Assembly (NCBI RefSeq): GCF_900103885.1 | Contig: NZ_FNIM01000007.1 | Span: 1-64,000 of the forward strand | From: Actinomyces ruminicola | GTDB lineage: Bacteria > Actinomycetota > Actinomycetes > Actinomycetales > Actinomycetaceae | Length of the DNA: 64,000 nucleotides | Reading direction: 5' to 3' | Notes under the pieces: model-generated | The model's database searches: none | What the model saw: only the letters and a program-made list of their open reading frames with translations | Told to the model about the DNA's origin: nothing | Shown here: in pieces, positions 52,331 through 62,403 of the stretch | How the letters are laid out: every line of letters starts with the position of its first letter | Position numbering within the stretch: the stretch's first letter is position 1 | Made by a program: the position numbers and the translations under genes

Positions 52331-55300
52331 TCAGTGTCCCTTCAGGAGCGCGGAGACTTCTGCGGCGGTGGCTGCGGAGTCATCCCCGGTGACGACGACC
52401 CTCCAGCCGGCCGCCTGCAATACTGCCACGTTGCCTTCGGGGGGCTGGGAGACGACGGCGACCCGCTGCGATGCCCACGACAGCTCGGTCATGACGCCGT
52501 CGGCGACCTCCTGGCCCTCGCCGTCGCGGGCAATGCCGTCCCGGGCCAGGTGGGGCACCAGGGCCAGGACTTCATCGGGCATGAGTGTGGTGTCGACGGC
52601 GTCCCAGCCGAGCTCATGCATGGTTTCGGCGGAGACCCCGCTGCCGCTGACGGCGGCCTCGGCAGCGGCCCGCTCCTGCAGCTCGGTCAGGGCCAGGGAG
52701 GTGGTGGTGATGGTGACGGGCGCCTGCGCCAGGGCCAGCACGTTGCTCAGCCGCAGCCAGGTGCGCCAGGAGTCGGCGTGCGCGGGGGAGGCCACCGCGT
52801 CGTCGGAGTCGTCGAGGACGAGCGCCATGCCGGTGGTGGCGGTGCCGGTGAGCTGTATTGCCAGGGACAGGTGATCGGCCACGAACACCGAGCAGGAGGT
52901 CTGGGCGGAGGTGGTGGTCGGCTCGGGGAGCCGGCTGCCGGGCCGCAGCGCCCGCAGCGCCTCCCACAGGGGGTCATTGTTAGGGCTGGTGGCGGGCGTC
53001 CAACTCATGGCGGCGCCCCCGGCCAGGGGCAGGTGCCGGGTGGCGCCAAGGATGAGCGGGCTCCAGATGGAGTCGGCCAGGGCGCTGAGGGCCGTGCCGG
53101 TGGGGCCCTGGCCGTCGGCGTCGTCCAGCAGCATGGTCACCAGCAGCTCCATGGGGCCGCCCCGCCAGGCGGTCAGGGCCTGGTCGGTGACGGCGCCCGC
53201 GCGGGCGGGGCGATGCTTCCCGGTGCGCAACTGGGCGACGGCGGGATCGTCGAGCCAGGCGGGCTCCCACGTGCCCGCCAGGTCCTCAAAGCCCAGGGAG
53301 ATGACCCGGTAGCCGTGTGCGCGCAGACGAGCCCGCTTGGCGGCGTCGTCGGCGAGCCGGTTGTGGGATGGGCTGGCGTGGTAGCCGCGGCCGTCGGTGT
53401 AGACGGCGATGGGGGAGCGGCCCAGCGGACGCTGGCAGGTGAAGTCGGGGCGGGTGCCGTGGGCGTCGAGCTGTGGGCGGATGCGCCAGCGGCCGCCGTC
53501 CAGGTCGAGCGCGGGCGCGCCGGAGGGGCTGGGCACGGTGGTCACATTCATGGTCTTGCTCAGGCGCCGCGCTAGCACGGTGCGGAAGCTGGCCTCCAGG
53601 GGGCTTTCGCCGACGCCGGCGTGTACGGCCTCATCGGTGACCGTCCAGGTGGGCACGTGCGGCTCGAGGTCGGCGAACAGTTCCTCCTCATCCATGCCCA
53701 GCAGCTGCCGCAGCGCGTGCAGCGCGGCCACGCGAGTCACCCCGGCGGATGTCGCATGGGGCTGCAGGCAGCGGTGGCACATGGCGGTGTCCTCGCCGCG
53801 GCACGGGCATTCCTCCAGGTGTCGGCCGGTGGTGACGATCAGCTCCCACAGTCGTTCGGGGCCGTCGAAGTCGGTCAGGTAGCCGGTGCCGCCGGGAACC
53901 GCGTCGTGCAGGAGCAGGGCGGGTCGGGTCTCCACGGCCTCGCCGTCGGCCACGGGGTAGGGGACGGCGGTGATCTCCAGGTGGTCGGGGGCGCCGCCGG
54001 TCAGCAGTTCCAGGCCGAGCAGGATCGCGGAGGCGAGGGAGCCCAGGCCCTCCTGGTAGCCGGCCAGCCCCACGGGGAGCACCAGGGCGATGGCCTCGGT
54101 GGTCAGCTCCCGCATCAGGTCCACCTGGATCACGTGCTCCTTGGGGTCGGTGCGGTGCTCGCACCAGGGCCGGTGCTCGGAGGGGCTGGAGGCGCCGGTG
54201 TCCGTGTCGAGCTTGCCGCAGGCCTCGCACAGGCGGAAGTCACGGGAGGAGACCGGCAGGGAGGCGACTTGGTCCACCGCCTGCCCCGCCAGGGCCCGCC
54301 CGGTGTTGAGCCAGCGCAGGGCCAGGCCGCGGTAGCGGACCAGTCCGAAGCCGGAGGCGCTTACGCTCCACTCGCGCTTGACCCGTTCCGGGTTGAAGTC
54401 GGCCAGGGGCAGCACCTCGAAGCTGGTGCGGATGCGTTCGTCGTTGCCATCCCCGATGCGGGCGTCGTCCTTGGAGACGTCGGCGAAGACCCGGTCCAGG
54501 TGCAGCACCCGGCGGGCGCGCCCCACGTCGGCGATGGCGGTGTCATGGCAGCGGGGGCACTGGGCGGGGGCGGTGGGCCGCTCCTCCTGCGGGGGCCGGA
54601 CGTCCACGTAACCGCAGGCCTGGCAGCACAGCCACCACTGCGCCTGCCCACTCAGCCCGGAGCCGTCCACGCCCTGAATACCCATCTCCATGCCGTGGGT
54701 GTAGAAGGTGGCGCCGGGCGCGAACTCGCTCAGGGCGTGGACGGAGGGACGGTCGATGTCGTAGGGCTCGGAATGGAACTCGTCGGTCTCCGGGTTGCGC
54801 CAGGACACCCGGGCGGACAGGCGCACCATGTCGTCGATCAGGGCGTAGTTGGGCAGTACCCCGTGCCGTTCCAGGGCGGAGACCCAGTGCTCCTGCTCCA
54901 ATTCTCGCAGGCGGGTCTCGATGGCGGTTAGGGTGCCGTTGGCGGCGCGCAGGGCCCGCTGGTCCTCCTCGGTGGGGTTGGGGCGGAGCGTGGCGGCCCG
55001 CAACTCGTGCAGGGAGTCATCGACCTGCTTGTGCTGGCGGCGCAGCTGCTCGGCCTCGGTCCGGTGCTCGGCCACGGCCCGCTGCAGCATCTGCTTTGGC
55101 CCGGCGCCGTCGTCGTGCCGGATCCAGGTCTCCAGGCGGGTCAGTGCCGGGGTGGGGTCGGCGAAGGTAGCGTTGAAGGTGCGCGCCAGGATCGCCCCGT
55201 CGCGGGTGATCCGCTCGCATACGGCATTGATGAAGGAGTCGTCCTTTGCGCTCAGGGCGGCGCGAGCGTCGCCGCTGTGCCGGGCGGAGGGCACAGCGGG

Positions 55301-58300
55301 GTGGTTCTCCCGGGTGAGCACGTCAATCACGTAGGCGATGAACTGGCGGCGCAGTATCTCCTCCGCCCCCAGGTAGGTGGACGGCGGCCTGACCGCGCCG
55401 TCCAGCAGGTTGGCGGGGTCCTTGAGCAGGGGCAGCTGCTCGCGCCTGCCGGGCACGTACGCCAGCGCCAGGGCGGAGCCGTTGCGCCTGCCCGCACGCC
55501 CGACCCGCTGCACGTAGGAGGCGACCGTCTCCGGCAGGGAGCCGAGCATGACGGTGGACAGGTCCCCGATGTCGATACCCATCTCCAGGGTGGGGGTGGC
55601 CACCAGCACGTTAGGGTCGCCGGGCCGCTGCACGGGGCGCTTGAAGCCGGCCTCCACGGCGGCGCGCTCATCGGAGTCGAGCAGTGAGGTGTGCTCGTGG
55701 GCGTCCACGCGCCGCACATGCGCCCCGGCATACATGTCCCGGTAGAAGCTCTCCGCCTGGTGCGCTCGGGCCTGAAGGGTGCCGGGGCAGTCCGCGGTCA
55801 GGCAGTGGGCGCCGTCGAGCTGGTCCACGGTGGCGACGGCGGCCGGCAGCTGGCTGCGGCAGGTGTCGCACACCAGGAGCAGTTCCTCACCGGTGGCGTC
55901 GTGCAGCGGGGAGACGATGACGCGCTCGGCGGGGATGCCGTAGACGGTGCCGCCGGTGTCGGTTGCGGTGGCGGAAACGATCTCCGCCTTGGCCAGGTCC
56001 GCCAACAGGGCGCGGGCGAGCCGGGCGGCGTGCGTGGGGGTGACGTGCAGGCACTTGCGGGTCCAGGTGGCGTACCAGGACTGCAGGGAGCCGACCGGCG
56101 CGAAGGCGGAGCGGCGCGTGTCCACGCTGCCGCCGACCTCCGGGAAGGCGGGGGCGCTGCGGCCGACGGGGAAGGCGGGCTGCCCCTGGCGCCGGTTGCG
56201 CTTGTACCAGATCCACAGGCGCTTGCCGTTGTCGCGCTTGTAGCGGGTCAGCCATTCGTGGTCGATGGCGCCGTCCCGGCGCATGTGCTCCAGCGTGCCG
56301 CGCACCCAGGCGAGCAGGTCACTGTCGCCGACGCCGTCGAATCCGGGCAGGGCCAGTTGCTCGCCGCCGTGCTCCCCCAGGACCGCGCGGGCCAGGCGGG
56401 TCAGGGCGCCGGCGCGCCCGGCGGACACATGCACGGTGACGGAACCGGTTGCTTCCAGGGTGCGCCCGTAGGTGGACTGGAGTCCGACCTCCAGGGCGAT
56501 GTCGAACAGGAGCCGACGGCGTACGTAGCCCTGAGCAGTGTGCCGTCTGCTGTCGGTGGCCTCCGGATCCCAGTAGGGCTTGAAGTGCTCGTGCTCGGCC
56601 AGGGCGGAGGGCACCAGCCGGTAGCGGTCGAAGGCGCTGGATTCGGCGGCGTCGAGGGCGGCATCCGTCCAGGCGTCGATCGGCATGTCCGCCCGCAGGG
56701 CGCCGCGCAGGGCGGAGCGCAGGCTCATGGTGTGGGAGCGCTGGTCCACGAAGCCGGCCCGGTGGGCGGCGTCCTGCACGGAGTCGGTGAAGATCAGGGC
56801 GCGCTTCTCGGAATCGTCGAGGGCGTCGTCGCCGAACAGCGTGGTCAGGGAGACCGACAGCAGGGTGGCGACGGCGGAGCCGAGGAAGCGAATGGAGTCG
56901 GTGGCGCCGCAGGAGGGGCACACGTCGTGGGTGGAGGCGTCGGCGACGGCGCGCTCGTCCCCGGTGAGGGTGAGCACGGGCAGGAAGCGGCCCTCCCGGG
57001 TTTCCAGGTCGGCGTCCTGCGGCGGGCGGGTGAGTAGTTCGCGGCCGTCTACGGAGTACCAGCGCAGGCCGGGGTGGCGGGTCTCGGGGCTGAGGTCGTC
57101 GGCGTCGAGGCGGGCGCGGTAGTCGGCCTCCTCGCCGGGGGCGTGCAGGAGGGCGCGGAAGCGCGTGTCGCCCAGTAGGTGGTCGCGGCGGACGGTGGAC
57201 TGGTCGTGCTTTTCTCCCTGCCCGGTGGGTGCCAGGACGATGCCCCAGCCGGAGCGGCCGCAGGAGCGGCAGTACACGGCGGGCCGGGCAGCCGGGCGCT
57301 CGTCCTCGTCGGTGGGGGCGGGGGCGTCGTCGGACCAGCTGAAGGCGGGGCGGGCGTCAAGGGCCCGGTCCACGCGGGTGACCTCCCTAATCCACATGGT
57401 GACTTCGACGCCGACGGCGCTGCGGTCCGGGGTGCCGTCCAGGCCGGCGCGGATGGTGGACAGCGCCGCGAGGATGGTGGCCAGGGCCAGGCGGGTGGTC
57501 TCCGGATCGGGGGCTGGGCCGAACAGGCGGTAGGCGAGGTCGCTCAGGGCGGTGGCGTGCTCGGCGGCGCGGATCAGTTCCACCACGTCGGGGTGGGAGT
57601 GCAGGGCGGCCGCGAGGACCGGGGCGTCGGGGAGCGCCTCGGTTGGGTCTACCGGATCGGCCGGGTCAGCCGGATCAGCAGCGGCGGTCGGGGGTGAGCC
57701 GGGGGCCGCCAGGGCGGCGTCGTCGGGGGTGCCGACGGCGTCGGGACGCCGGTACAGGGCGGCGACGACGTGGGCGAGCAGGTCGGCGGGGTCGGGGGAG
57801 CCGGCGTGGGCGAGGCCGGCGAGGGCCTGGAGGGCAGGCGCGGTGAGGTTGCGCAGGTGGATCGGGTCGCCGAGCGCACCGGCGGGGACGGCGGCGCGGC
57901 GGGAGGCGACCCACTGCTCCAGGTCGGCGCGTGTCTCCAGGACGACGGCGTCGGCGGGCATGTCCACCCCGAACACGTCGCGGGCGAAGGCGAGCATGCG
58001 GGAGGGGTCGCCGCCGTCGCCCAGGGTGGCGGAGGTGGCCACGGGGCAGACGGGCCCGAGCGGGGAGGCGTCGAAGGCCTGCCGGCGCGGGTCGTCGTCG
58101 GGCAGGAGGTCGCGCAGGGCCAGGCCGAGGCGCCGCAGCAGCATGGCCACGTCGGTGCCCTGGGCGCCGTCGTAGGTGTGGAACTCGTCCAGCACCAGGT
58201 AGGTGAGGGAGGCGGCGGAGGCCCGCCACAGCTCGCGGTCCTCGGGGCGCAGCAGGAGCTGGTCGAGCATCTTGTAGTTGGTCAGCAGAATGTCCGGCGG

Positions 58301-58885
58301 GGACTTGCGCAACTGGTCGCGGTAGGTGATGAGGGAGTCGGCGGTGACGCGGCTGTGGTCCTGGGCGGTGTCACCGGTGTAGAGGCCGGCGGTGACACCT
58401 GCCAGGGCCGGGTCGGTGGCGAGCAGGTGGGCGAGGCGGGCGGCCTGGTCGGCGGCCAGGGCGTTCATCGGGTAGAGGATGAGGGCCTTGATGCCGGTGA
58501 TGCCCTGGGCGCGGGCGCGCAGCACGTGGTCGAGGACGGGGTGGAGGAAGGCCTCGGTCTTGCCGGAGCCGGTGCCGGTGGTGACGATGGTCGGCTCGGG
58601 GCGGTGGCCGCCCTTGGTGGTCAGGCGGCGGTAGGCGTCGGCCTGGTGCCGGTAGGGGGCGAGGCCGGGGTCCCAGTCGAGGGCGTCGGAGCGGGCGCTC
58701 GCGGGCAGGTAGGGCAGGCGCAGCCGCACGTAGGGGCCCACGAAGATGCCCTGCTCGGGGTCCTGGAGGAAGTCGGCGAGGGCCCGCCGCGGCTCCGCGT
58801 CCGTGAGTGCGAAGTTGGTGGAGAGGTAGTCGACGATGGACCGGCGGATGCGTTCGGCCTGGAGGCTGGGCAGTAGGAGGGACAC
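52331..58885 (-). CDS. Giant DEAD/DEAH helicase with DUF1998 and Vsr-like domain (DruE-like)
   Basis: This is a 2184-residue SF2 ATPase. Motif I GTGSGKT is at 104-110, DEFH at 233-236, and motif VI QRVGRAGRRNG near 1125. A zinc-type segment CRSCGRSGWG lies near 540. The DUF1998 region (GTGYLTDFDGPERLWEL) ends in CPCRGEDTAMCHRC near 1690. Close to 1828-1870 comes YTDGRGYHASPSHN with ADDAAKRARLRAHGYRVISL, like a Vsr/DUF559 nuclease. Size and order resemble DruE, the signature protein of Druantia, but none of the known Druantia partners is recognised. It is the first gene of a two-gene unit with the SF1 helicase downstream. Confidence 0.85.
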   Translation of the reverse strand: MSLLLPSLQAERIRRSIVDYLSTNFALTDAEPRRALADFLQDPEQGIFVGPYVRLRLPYLPASARSDALDWDPGLAPYRHQADAYRRLTTKGGHRPEPTIVTTGTGSGKTEAFLHPVLDHVLRARAQGITGIKALILYPMNALAADQAARLAHLLATDPALAGVTAGLYTGDTAQDHSRVTADSLITYRDQLRKSPPDILLTNYKMLDQLLLRPEDRELWRASAASLTYLVLDEFHTYDGAQGTDVAMLLRRLGLALRDLLPDDDPRRQAFDASPLGPVCPVATSATLGDGGDPSRMLAFARDVFGVDMPADAVVLETRADLEQWVASRRAAVPAGALGDPIHLRNLTAPALQALAGLAHAGSPDPADLLAHVVAALYRRPDAVGTPDDAALAAPGSPPTAAADPADPADPVDPTEALPDAPVLAAALHSHPDVVELIRAAEHATALSDLAYRLFGPAPDPETTRLALATILAALSTIRAGLDGTPDRSAVGVEVTMWIREVTRVDRALDARPAFSWSDDAPAPTDEDERPAARPAVYCRSCGRSGWGIVLAPTGQGEKHDQSTVRRDHLLGDTRFRALLHAPGEEADYRARLDADDLSPETRHPGLRWYSVDGRELLTRPPQDADLETREGRFLPVLTLTGDERAVADASTHDVCPSCGATDSIRFLGSAVATLLSVSLTTLFGDDALDDSEKRALIFTDSVQDAAHRAGFVDQRSHTMSLRSALRGALRADMPIDAWTDAALDAAESSAFDRYRLVPSALAEHEHFKPYWDPEATDSRRHTAQGYVRRRLLFDIALEVGLQSTYGRTLEATGSVTVHVSAGRAGALTRLARAVLGEHGGEQLALPGFDGVGDSDLLAWVRGTLEHMRRDGAIDHEWLTRYKRDNGKRLWIWYKRNRRQGQPAFPVGRSAPAFPEVGGSVDTRRSAFAPVGSLQSWYATWTRKCLHVTPTHAARLARALLADLAKAEIVSATATDTGGTVYGIPAERVIVSPLHDATGEELLLVCDTCRSQLPAAVATVDQLDGAHCLTADCPGTLQARAHQAESFYRDMYAGAHVRRVDAHEHTSLLDSDERAAVEAGFKRPVQRPGDPNVLVATPTLEMGIDIGDLSTVMLGSLPETVASYVQRVGRAGRRNGSALALAYVPGRREQLPLLKDPANLLDGAVRPPSTYLGAEEILRRQFIAYVIDVLTRENHPAVPSARHSGDARAALSAKDDSFINAVCERITRDGAILARTFNATFADPTPALTRLETWIRHDDGAGPKQMLQRAVAEHRTEAEQLRRQHKQVDDSLHELRAATLRPNPTEEDQRALRAANGTLTAIETRLRELEQEHWVSALERHGVLPNYALIDDMVRLSARVSWRNPETDEFHSEPYDIDRPSVHALSEFAPGATFYTHGMEMGIQGVDGSGLSGQAQWWLCCQACGYVDVRPPQEERPTAPAQCPRCHDTAIADVGRARRVLHLDRVFADVSKDDARIGDGNDERIRTSFEVLPLADFNPERVKREWSVSASGFGLVRYRGLALRWLNTGRALAGQAVDQVASLPVSSRDFRLCEACGKLDTDTGASSPSEHRPWCEHRTDPKEHVIQVDLMRELTTEAIALVLPVGLAGYQEGLGSLASAILLGLELLTGGAPDHLEITAVPYPVADGEAVETRPALLLHDAVPGGTGYLTDFDGPERLWELIVTTGRHLEECPCRGEDTAMCHRCLQPHATSAGVTRVAALHALRQLLGMDEEELFADLEPHVPTWTVTDEAVHAGVGESPLEASFRTVLARRLSKTMNVTTVPSPSGAPALDLDGGRWRIRPQLDAHGTRPDFTCQRPLGRSPIAVYTDGRGYHASPSHNRLADDAAKRARLRAHGYRVISLGFEDLAGTWEPAWLDDPAVAQLRTGKHRPARAGAVTDQALTAWRGGPMELLVTMLLDDADGQGPTGTALSALADSIWSPLILGATRHLPLAGGAAMSWTPATSPNNDPLWEALRALRPGSRLPEPTTTSAQTSCSVFVADHLSLAIQLTGTATTGMALVLDDSDDAVASPAHADSWRTWLRLSNVLALAQAPVTITTTSLALTELQERAAAEAAVSGSGVSAETMHELGWDAVDTTLMPDEVLALVPHLARDGIARDGEGQEVADGVMTELSWASQRVAVVSQPPEGNVAVLQAAGWRVVVTGDDSAATAAEVSALLKGH

Positions 58886-59208
58886 GGGTCAGCCTCGCGG
58901 GCCGTAGGGGCGGGGGAGGGGACGAAGGAGACTGAGCCCGGCGGTGGGGGTGAGGGTGAGCTTGATGGTGGGGGTGAGGCGGCGAGCCCCGGGCGGGGTG
59001 TTAGGACGCGGACGACGGGCCCGGTGGGAGATGCGGCTCACAGGGGCGAGGGTACCGCAGGGGTGGTGACAATCTTGGGAAAACGGGGTAGCGCGGTCTT
59101 GAGGGAGCTTTGCCAGAGGAACCTGAACAACCGCCTCTGACCAACTCTGGGCTCATGACAGAAACGGTACAGTAAGCATGCGGGACACATCGATGCGCAG
59201 ACGTACGT
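58886..59208. other. Intergenic region between the two defence helicase genes
   Basis: No gene is supported in these 323 bases. The left part is G/C-rich with GGTGGGGGTGAG repeated twice (58943-58979). The right part is more balanced. It probably holds the promoter of the two-gene helicase unit. Confidence 0.45.
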
Positions 59209-62200
59209 TCAGGCTGATCCGTAGACCTCGAAGCCGCCCTTTGTGACCGTCTGCACATAGGACGCGGCACCCGCAATCAGACGTAGCTGTTCATCACTAG
59301 CTGAACCAATACTCATGCCCGGTTGTACGACGATCGTTGTGAACCGAGGAAACAGAGTAGGCGCCTTCTGCCTGATCGCGTGCAGTATCGCGCGGTCGCC
59401 TATCTCAAATGGAGAACGACCGAAGGTCTTTATGTAATTAGTGGTCCGGCGCGCAAGATGATCGAGAAGCGGTGAAGCTGCCTTGTCTCGCCATCGTGCG
59501 CCCCGCATCGCTTGACCGCAGACTTCATAAAGATCTGCGAGGCGAGCCCCGGGCGTAGGTTGCGACGAATACTTGCAGTGTACGAGAGTGACGTGCAGGT
59601 CGCCGCCCTCGACCCTGAGCCCGACTAGGTCGGCCGCTTCCCCGGACCTATCGTCGTCAATGAGAACGTCGAAAGTTCGGTTGTCCATTAGGTAGCGCGC
59701 CATAAACGCTTGAATCGAGTCTTTGCGTCGGTCTGGGCCTTGCGATTCGACCTTAATATCCACGCCGCCGCCGGCCCAGTTGAGCGGCCGCAATTGATCG
59801 CGCGGATATGGTGGTGGCTCGGACCGAGATTCCAATAACCTGCCATCGCCGGTGATTAGCCGGTCGCCGGCTAATAGAAGAGTGGGTTTATGGTTGTTCA
59901 ACCACTTAGACAACGTAACAGCCTGCCTGCGCCCACCTTCAACGGTAGCTTCGTCTTCCACGGCGCGATAATGAACGCCTGAAGCGCCGAAACGCGCCTC
60001 ATACTGAAGGTCCCAAAATGGTGTGACGATGGAGAAACGAAGCGGCCCCTCCACGCCATAATCATCGACCTTAAATTCAGCATCGGTCAAAAAGGTGTCG
60101 CGATTGTTGTAGACAATGTGGGGCAAGGTCTCAGTTCCAAGATAAAGGCTCCAGGGCCACTCGATCGCAAGGCACGGATAAGGTGGGCGTTCCTTGACAT
60201 CGGTAGGGATGATCATATCGCGGAACAGGGAGTGGACGTCAATGGTTGAGTCGCGTAGCTTTCTGCCTTGTTCATGGCACCACCACCGCCATTCGGCGAG
60301 ACTTGACGCGGTCCGTGTTGACCAAAAACGTCCCGACAATGCTGCTGCAATAGTGATGCGTTCCCCTTCCTGAAATGCCTTAGCTGCTATATGGGTGTTG
60401 GCTTTGTGAGAGCGTTCGGCTTCCGTGAGTGCGGTCTCGACGTCGCTGCCAACGTGCATGGAAAATCGTTTGTCTCGGTCTCTGGCATCAAGGAGTCCTA
60501 TGTTCGTCGGTATAAGACGGTCGAGGTTGGAGAAGACCTTGAAAGTGTCGTAACCTTTGACAGGAATCGCCTCGTGGTCGAGTACCGCCTCGACCAGGTC
60601 ATCTAGGGCACGTTTTGTATCGGAGCAATGGATATAGAGCAGCCCCAGTGCTCGGTCCAGAAAGAGCGCAATCAGCATATAGTCCGTCGTCCGTAAGGAC
60701 GGAATACTCCCCCAACGGAGGTCTGTGACGTTCTCGATTACGAACCACGCCATAGTATTCTCGCGGTTGACGCTGATCGCATCGTCCAAGATTGCGTCGC
60801 CGTAGACGTCGCGTGCGGCGAATGGATCCCAGTCGTCTGTTGTTGTCGCAAAAGCGCGAGCGCTCATTTTCGGCTGTAGGAGGGCAACTGGTACCTCGGG
60901 CGGATTATCAATGAATGATCCCTCGAACCTACTGGCCTCATCGGCGCGTTCCGTTGCTCGCTCCGTTGTGTCACTGAGAACCTTGTCCCAATCGGGATCC
61001 TCACGCAGGAGGGACCGTAGCGGTGAGAGTGCATGCCTTGGTTCCTGCCGAATGAAGACGCTAGCTTTGCCGATTGGGACCGGGGCGGAAGTGCGAGCGA
61101 GTCGCCCGATGAGCTGGATCATAGGGCTGAGAGACTGGTGCGTGTCATGAAACGCTCCGATTTTGAGCGTGGGAAGGTCAAAACCTTCTCCGAGCATGTC
61201 GACACAGACAATAACCCGACTCAATCGATCCCGCATCGCTTGGACCGCTGCGTCCCGCTCGGCAGCAGGTAGCGAGTCGTAGATAACCTTAGGATGGAGA
61301 TCGGGGGCGAGGGTGGAGTACAGTGCGTGGACCGCGTCGGCTCGCTGTTTCGTTCCAACTCTGGCCAACAGCAGGTGCTCATAGCCAGCTTGTAAATCTT
61401 CGCGAAGCCTGGTCAGGGCGGCGTTTGCGAGCGCTTCGTCGTCGTCATCAAGGTCGAGAACTGCAGTAAAATCGATTTTGCTGAAGTACCCTTCACGTTG
61501 TGCCTCACGGAGAGGAAATCGATAGATAATGCGCCCTGGCAGTGTTCGGCCATCGCGCCGGTAAGGAGTTGCGGTGAATAGCAGTACGGGACGCTCGTCG
61601 AAGGCGTGGATAATCTCCGCCCACGTTCGCGCGCACGCGTGGTGTGCCTCGTCGACCAGGAGATGGGTGAAGCCTGAGAAGAAGGACGCGCGAACGGATG
61701 ATTTCGATGCGCGGATAGCGCTCGGAGTTGCGACAACGACGTTGCAGGCGGCTACGAAACTTGTAGCCGCCTCTTCGCTTTCGAATTGTCCCGCAACACG
61801 CCCGACCCGCGGTCTCAACGCGGTAGCGCTGACGATTTCCTCTCGTTGGAGGATTCCGAGAGTTTCGAACTTCGATGCGATCTGGTCTCGCAGGGCAGAG
61901 GAAGGGACCACTACAAGTACGTGTTCTGGGCGCTGTGTGACCAGCCACGCGAGCATCGTTTCGGTCTTACCCGTTCCTGTAGGCATGACAACGATCCCTG
62001 GTTCGGTCATTCCGGAAGATTGGTAGCCAATAATGGAATGTAATGCCCCGATCTGCGGGCGGCGGAGACTGTGTGGGCGGCTGTGTGGCGTGAACCCGAT
62101 CGCTCCGTCGAAGGAGTTGCGAACGGCTTCTGTAGGTGTTGGCTCCCGCTGCCCGACCCAAGTGACTGTGGTGTCGGTGACGCCATCGGCGGGAATTAAG

Positions 62201-62403
62201 GCCCGGAGTTCGCCGTCTGCTGGAGTGACGTAATCGGGTGCTGTGGGCCACTCGCCGTAACGGCTGCGAATGCGCGGAGGCACTTCATTTGTCAGTTCAA
62301 GTCCGTCGTGTGCCGGAACGAGCAGCTGTCGGATTATGTTCTTGCCGACGGTGCTCACCTGTGCCCAGACCTCATCGGTTCTCAAAGAAACTGTAGCGGT
62401 CAT
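59209..62403 (-). CDS. SF2 DEAD/DEAH helicase with C-terminal PD-(D/E)xK-type domain
   Basis: This is a 1064-residue protein. The helicase core has PTGTGKTETM (141-150), DEAH at 251-254, LFTATPYRRDG, and motif VI QLIGRLARTS near 437, as in type I/III restriction and related defence translocases. A long middle region is unassigned. Near residues 910-950, VLIDDDRSGEAADLVGL followed by LHVTLVHCKYSS fits a PD-(D/E)xK nuclease (Asp, Glu-Ala-Ala-Asp, x-Cys-Lys). No methylase or specificity gene is beside it. The gene is more A/T-rich than the host background, suggesting transfer. It is likely an antiviral nuclease-helicase, by context. Confidence 0.8.
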   Translation of the reverse strand: MTATVSLRTDEVWAQVSTVGKNIIRQLLVPAHDGLELTNEVPPRIRSRYGEWPTAPDYVTPADGELRALIPADGVTDTTVTWVGQREPTPTEAVRNSFDGAIGFTPHSRPHSLRRPQIGALHSIIGYQSSGMTEPGIVVMPTGTGKTETMLAWLVTQRPEHVLVVVPSSALRDQIASKFETLGILQREEIVSATALRPRVGRVAGQFESEEAATSFVAACNVVVATPSAIRASKSSVRASFFSGFTHLLVDEAHHACARTWAEIIHAFDERPVLLFTATPYRRDGRTLPGRIIYRFPLREAQREGYFSKIDFTAVLDLDDDDEALANAALTRLREDLQAGYEHLLLARVGTKQRADAVHALYSTLAPDLHPKVIYDSLPAAERDAAVQAMRDRLSRVIVCVDMLGEGFDLPTLKIGAFHDTHQSLSPMIQLIGRLARTSAPVPIGKASVFIRQEPRHALSPLRSLLREDPDWDKVLSDTTERATERADEASRFEGSFIDNPPEVPVALLQPKMSARAFATTTDDWDPFAARDVYGDAILDDAISVNRENTMAWFVIENVTDLRWGSIPSLRTTDYMLIALFLDRALGLLYIHCSDTKRALDDLVEAVLDHEAIPVKGYDTFKVFSNLDRLIPTNIGLLDARDRDKRFSMHVGSDVETALTEAERSHKANTHIAAKAFQEGERITIAAALSGRFWSTRTASSLAEWRWWCHEQGRKLRDSTIDVHSLFRDMIIPTDVKERPPYPCLAIEWPWSLYLGTETLPHIVYNNRDTFLTDAEFKVDDYGVEGPLRFSIVTPFWDLQYEARFGASGVHYRAVEDEATVEGGRRQAVTLSKWLNNHKPTLLLAGDRLITGDGRLLESRSEPPPYPRDQLRPLNWAGGGVDIKVESQGPDRRKDSIQAFMARYLMDNRTFDVLIDDDRSGEAADLVGLRVEGGDLHVTLVHCKYSSQPTPGARLADLYEVCGQAMRGARWRDKAASPLLDHLARRTTNYIKTFGRSPFEIGDRAILHAIRQKAPTLFPRFTTIVVQPGMSIGSASDEQLRLIAGAASYVQTVTKGGFEVYGSA

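Noticed and set aside
52331-62403. DISARM or type III restriction system
   Set aside because: No DrmB, DrmC, methylase or Mod/Res pair is present; DUF1998 is fused within the helicase instead of being a separate gene.
59209-62403. Hachiman (HamA/HamB)
   Set aside because: There is no separate DUF1837 gene, and the C-terminal motif is PD-(D/E)xK-like within the helicase itself. The link could not be supported by reading alone.
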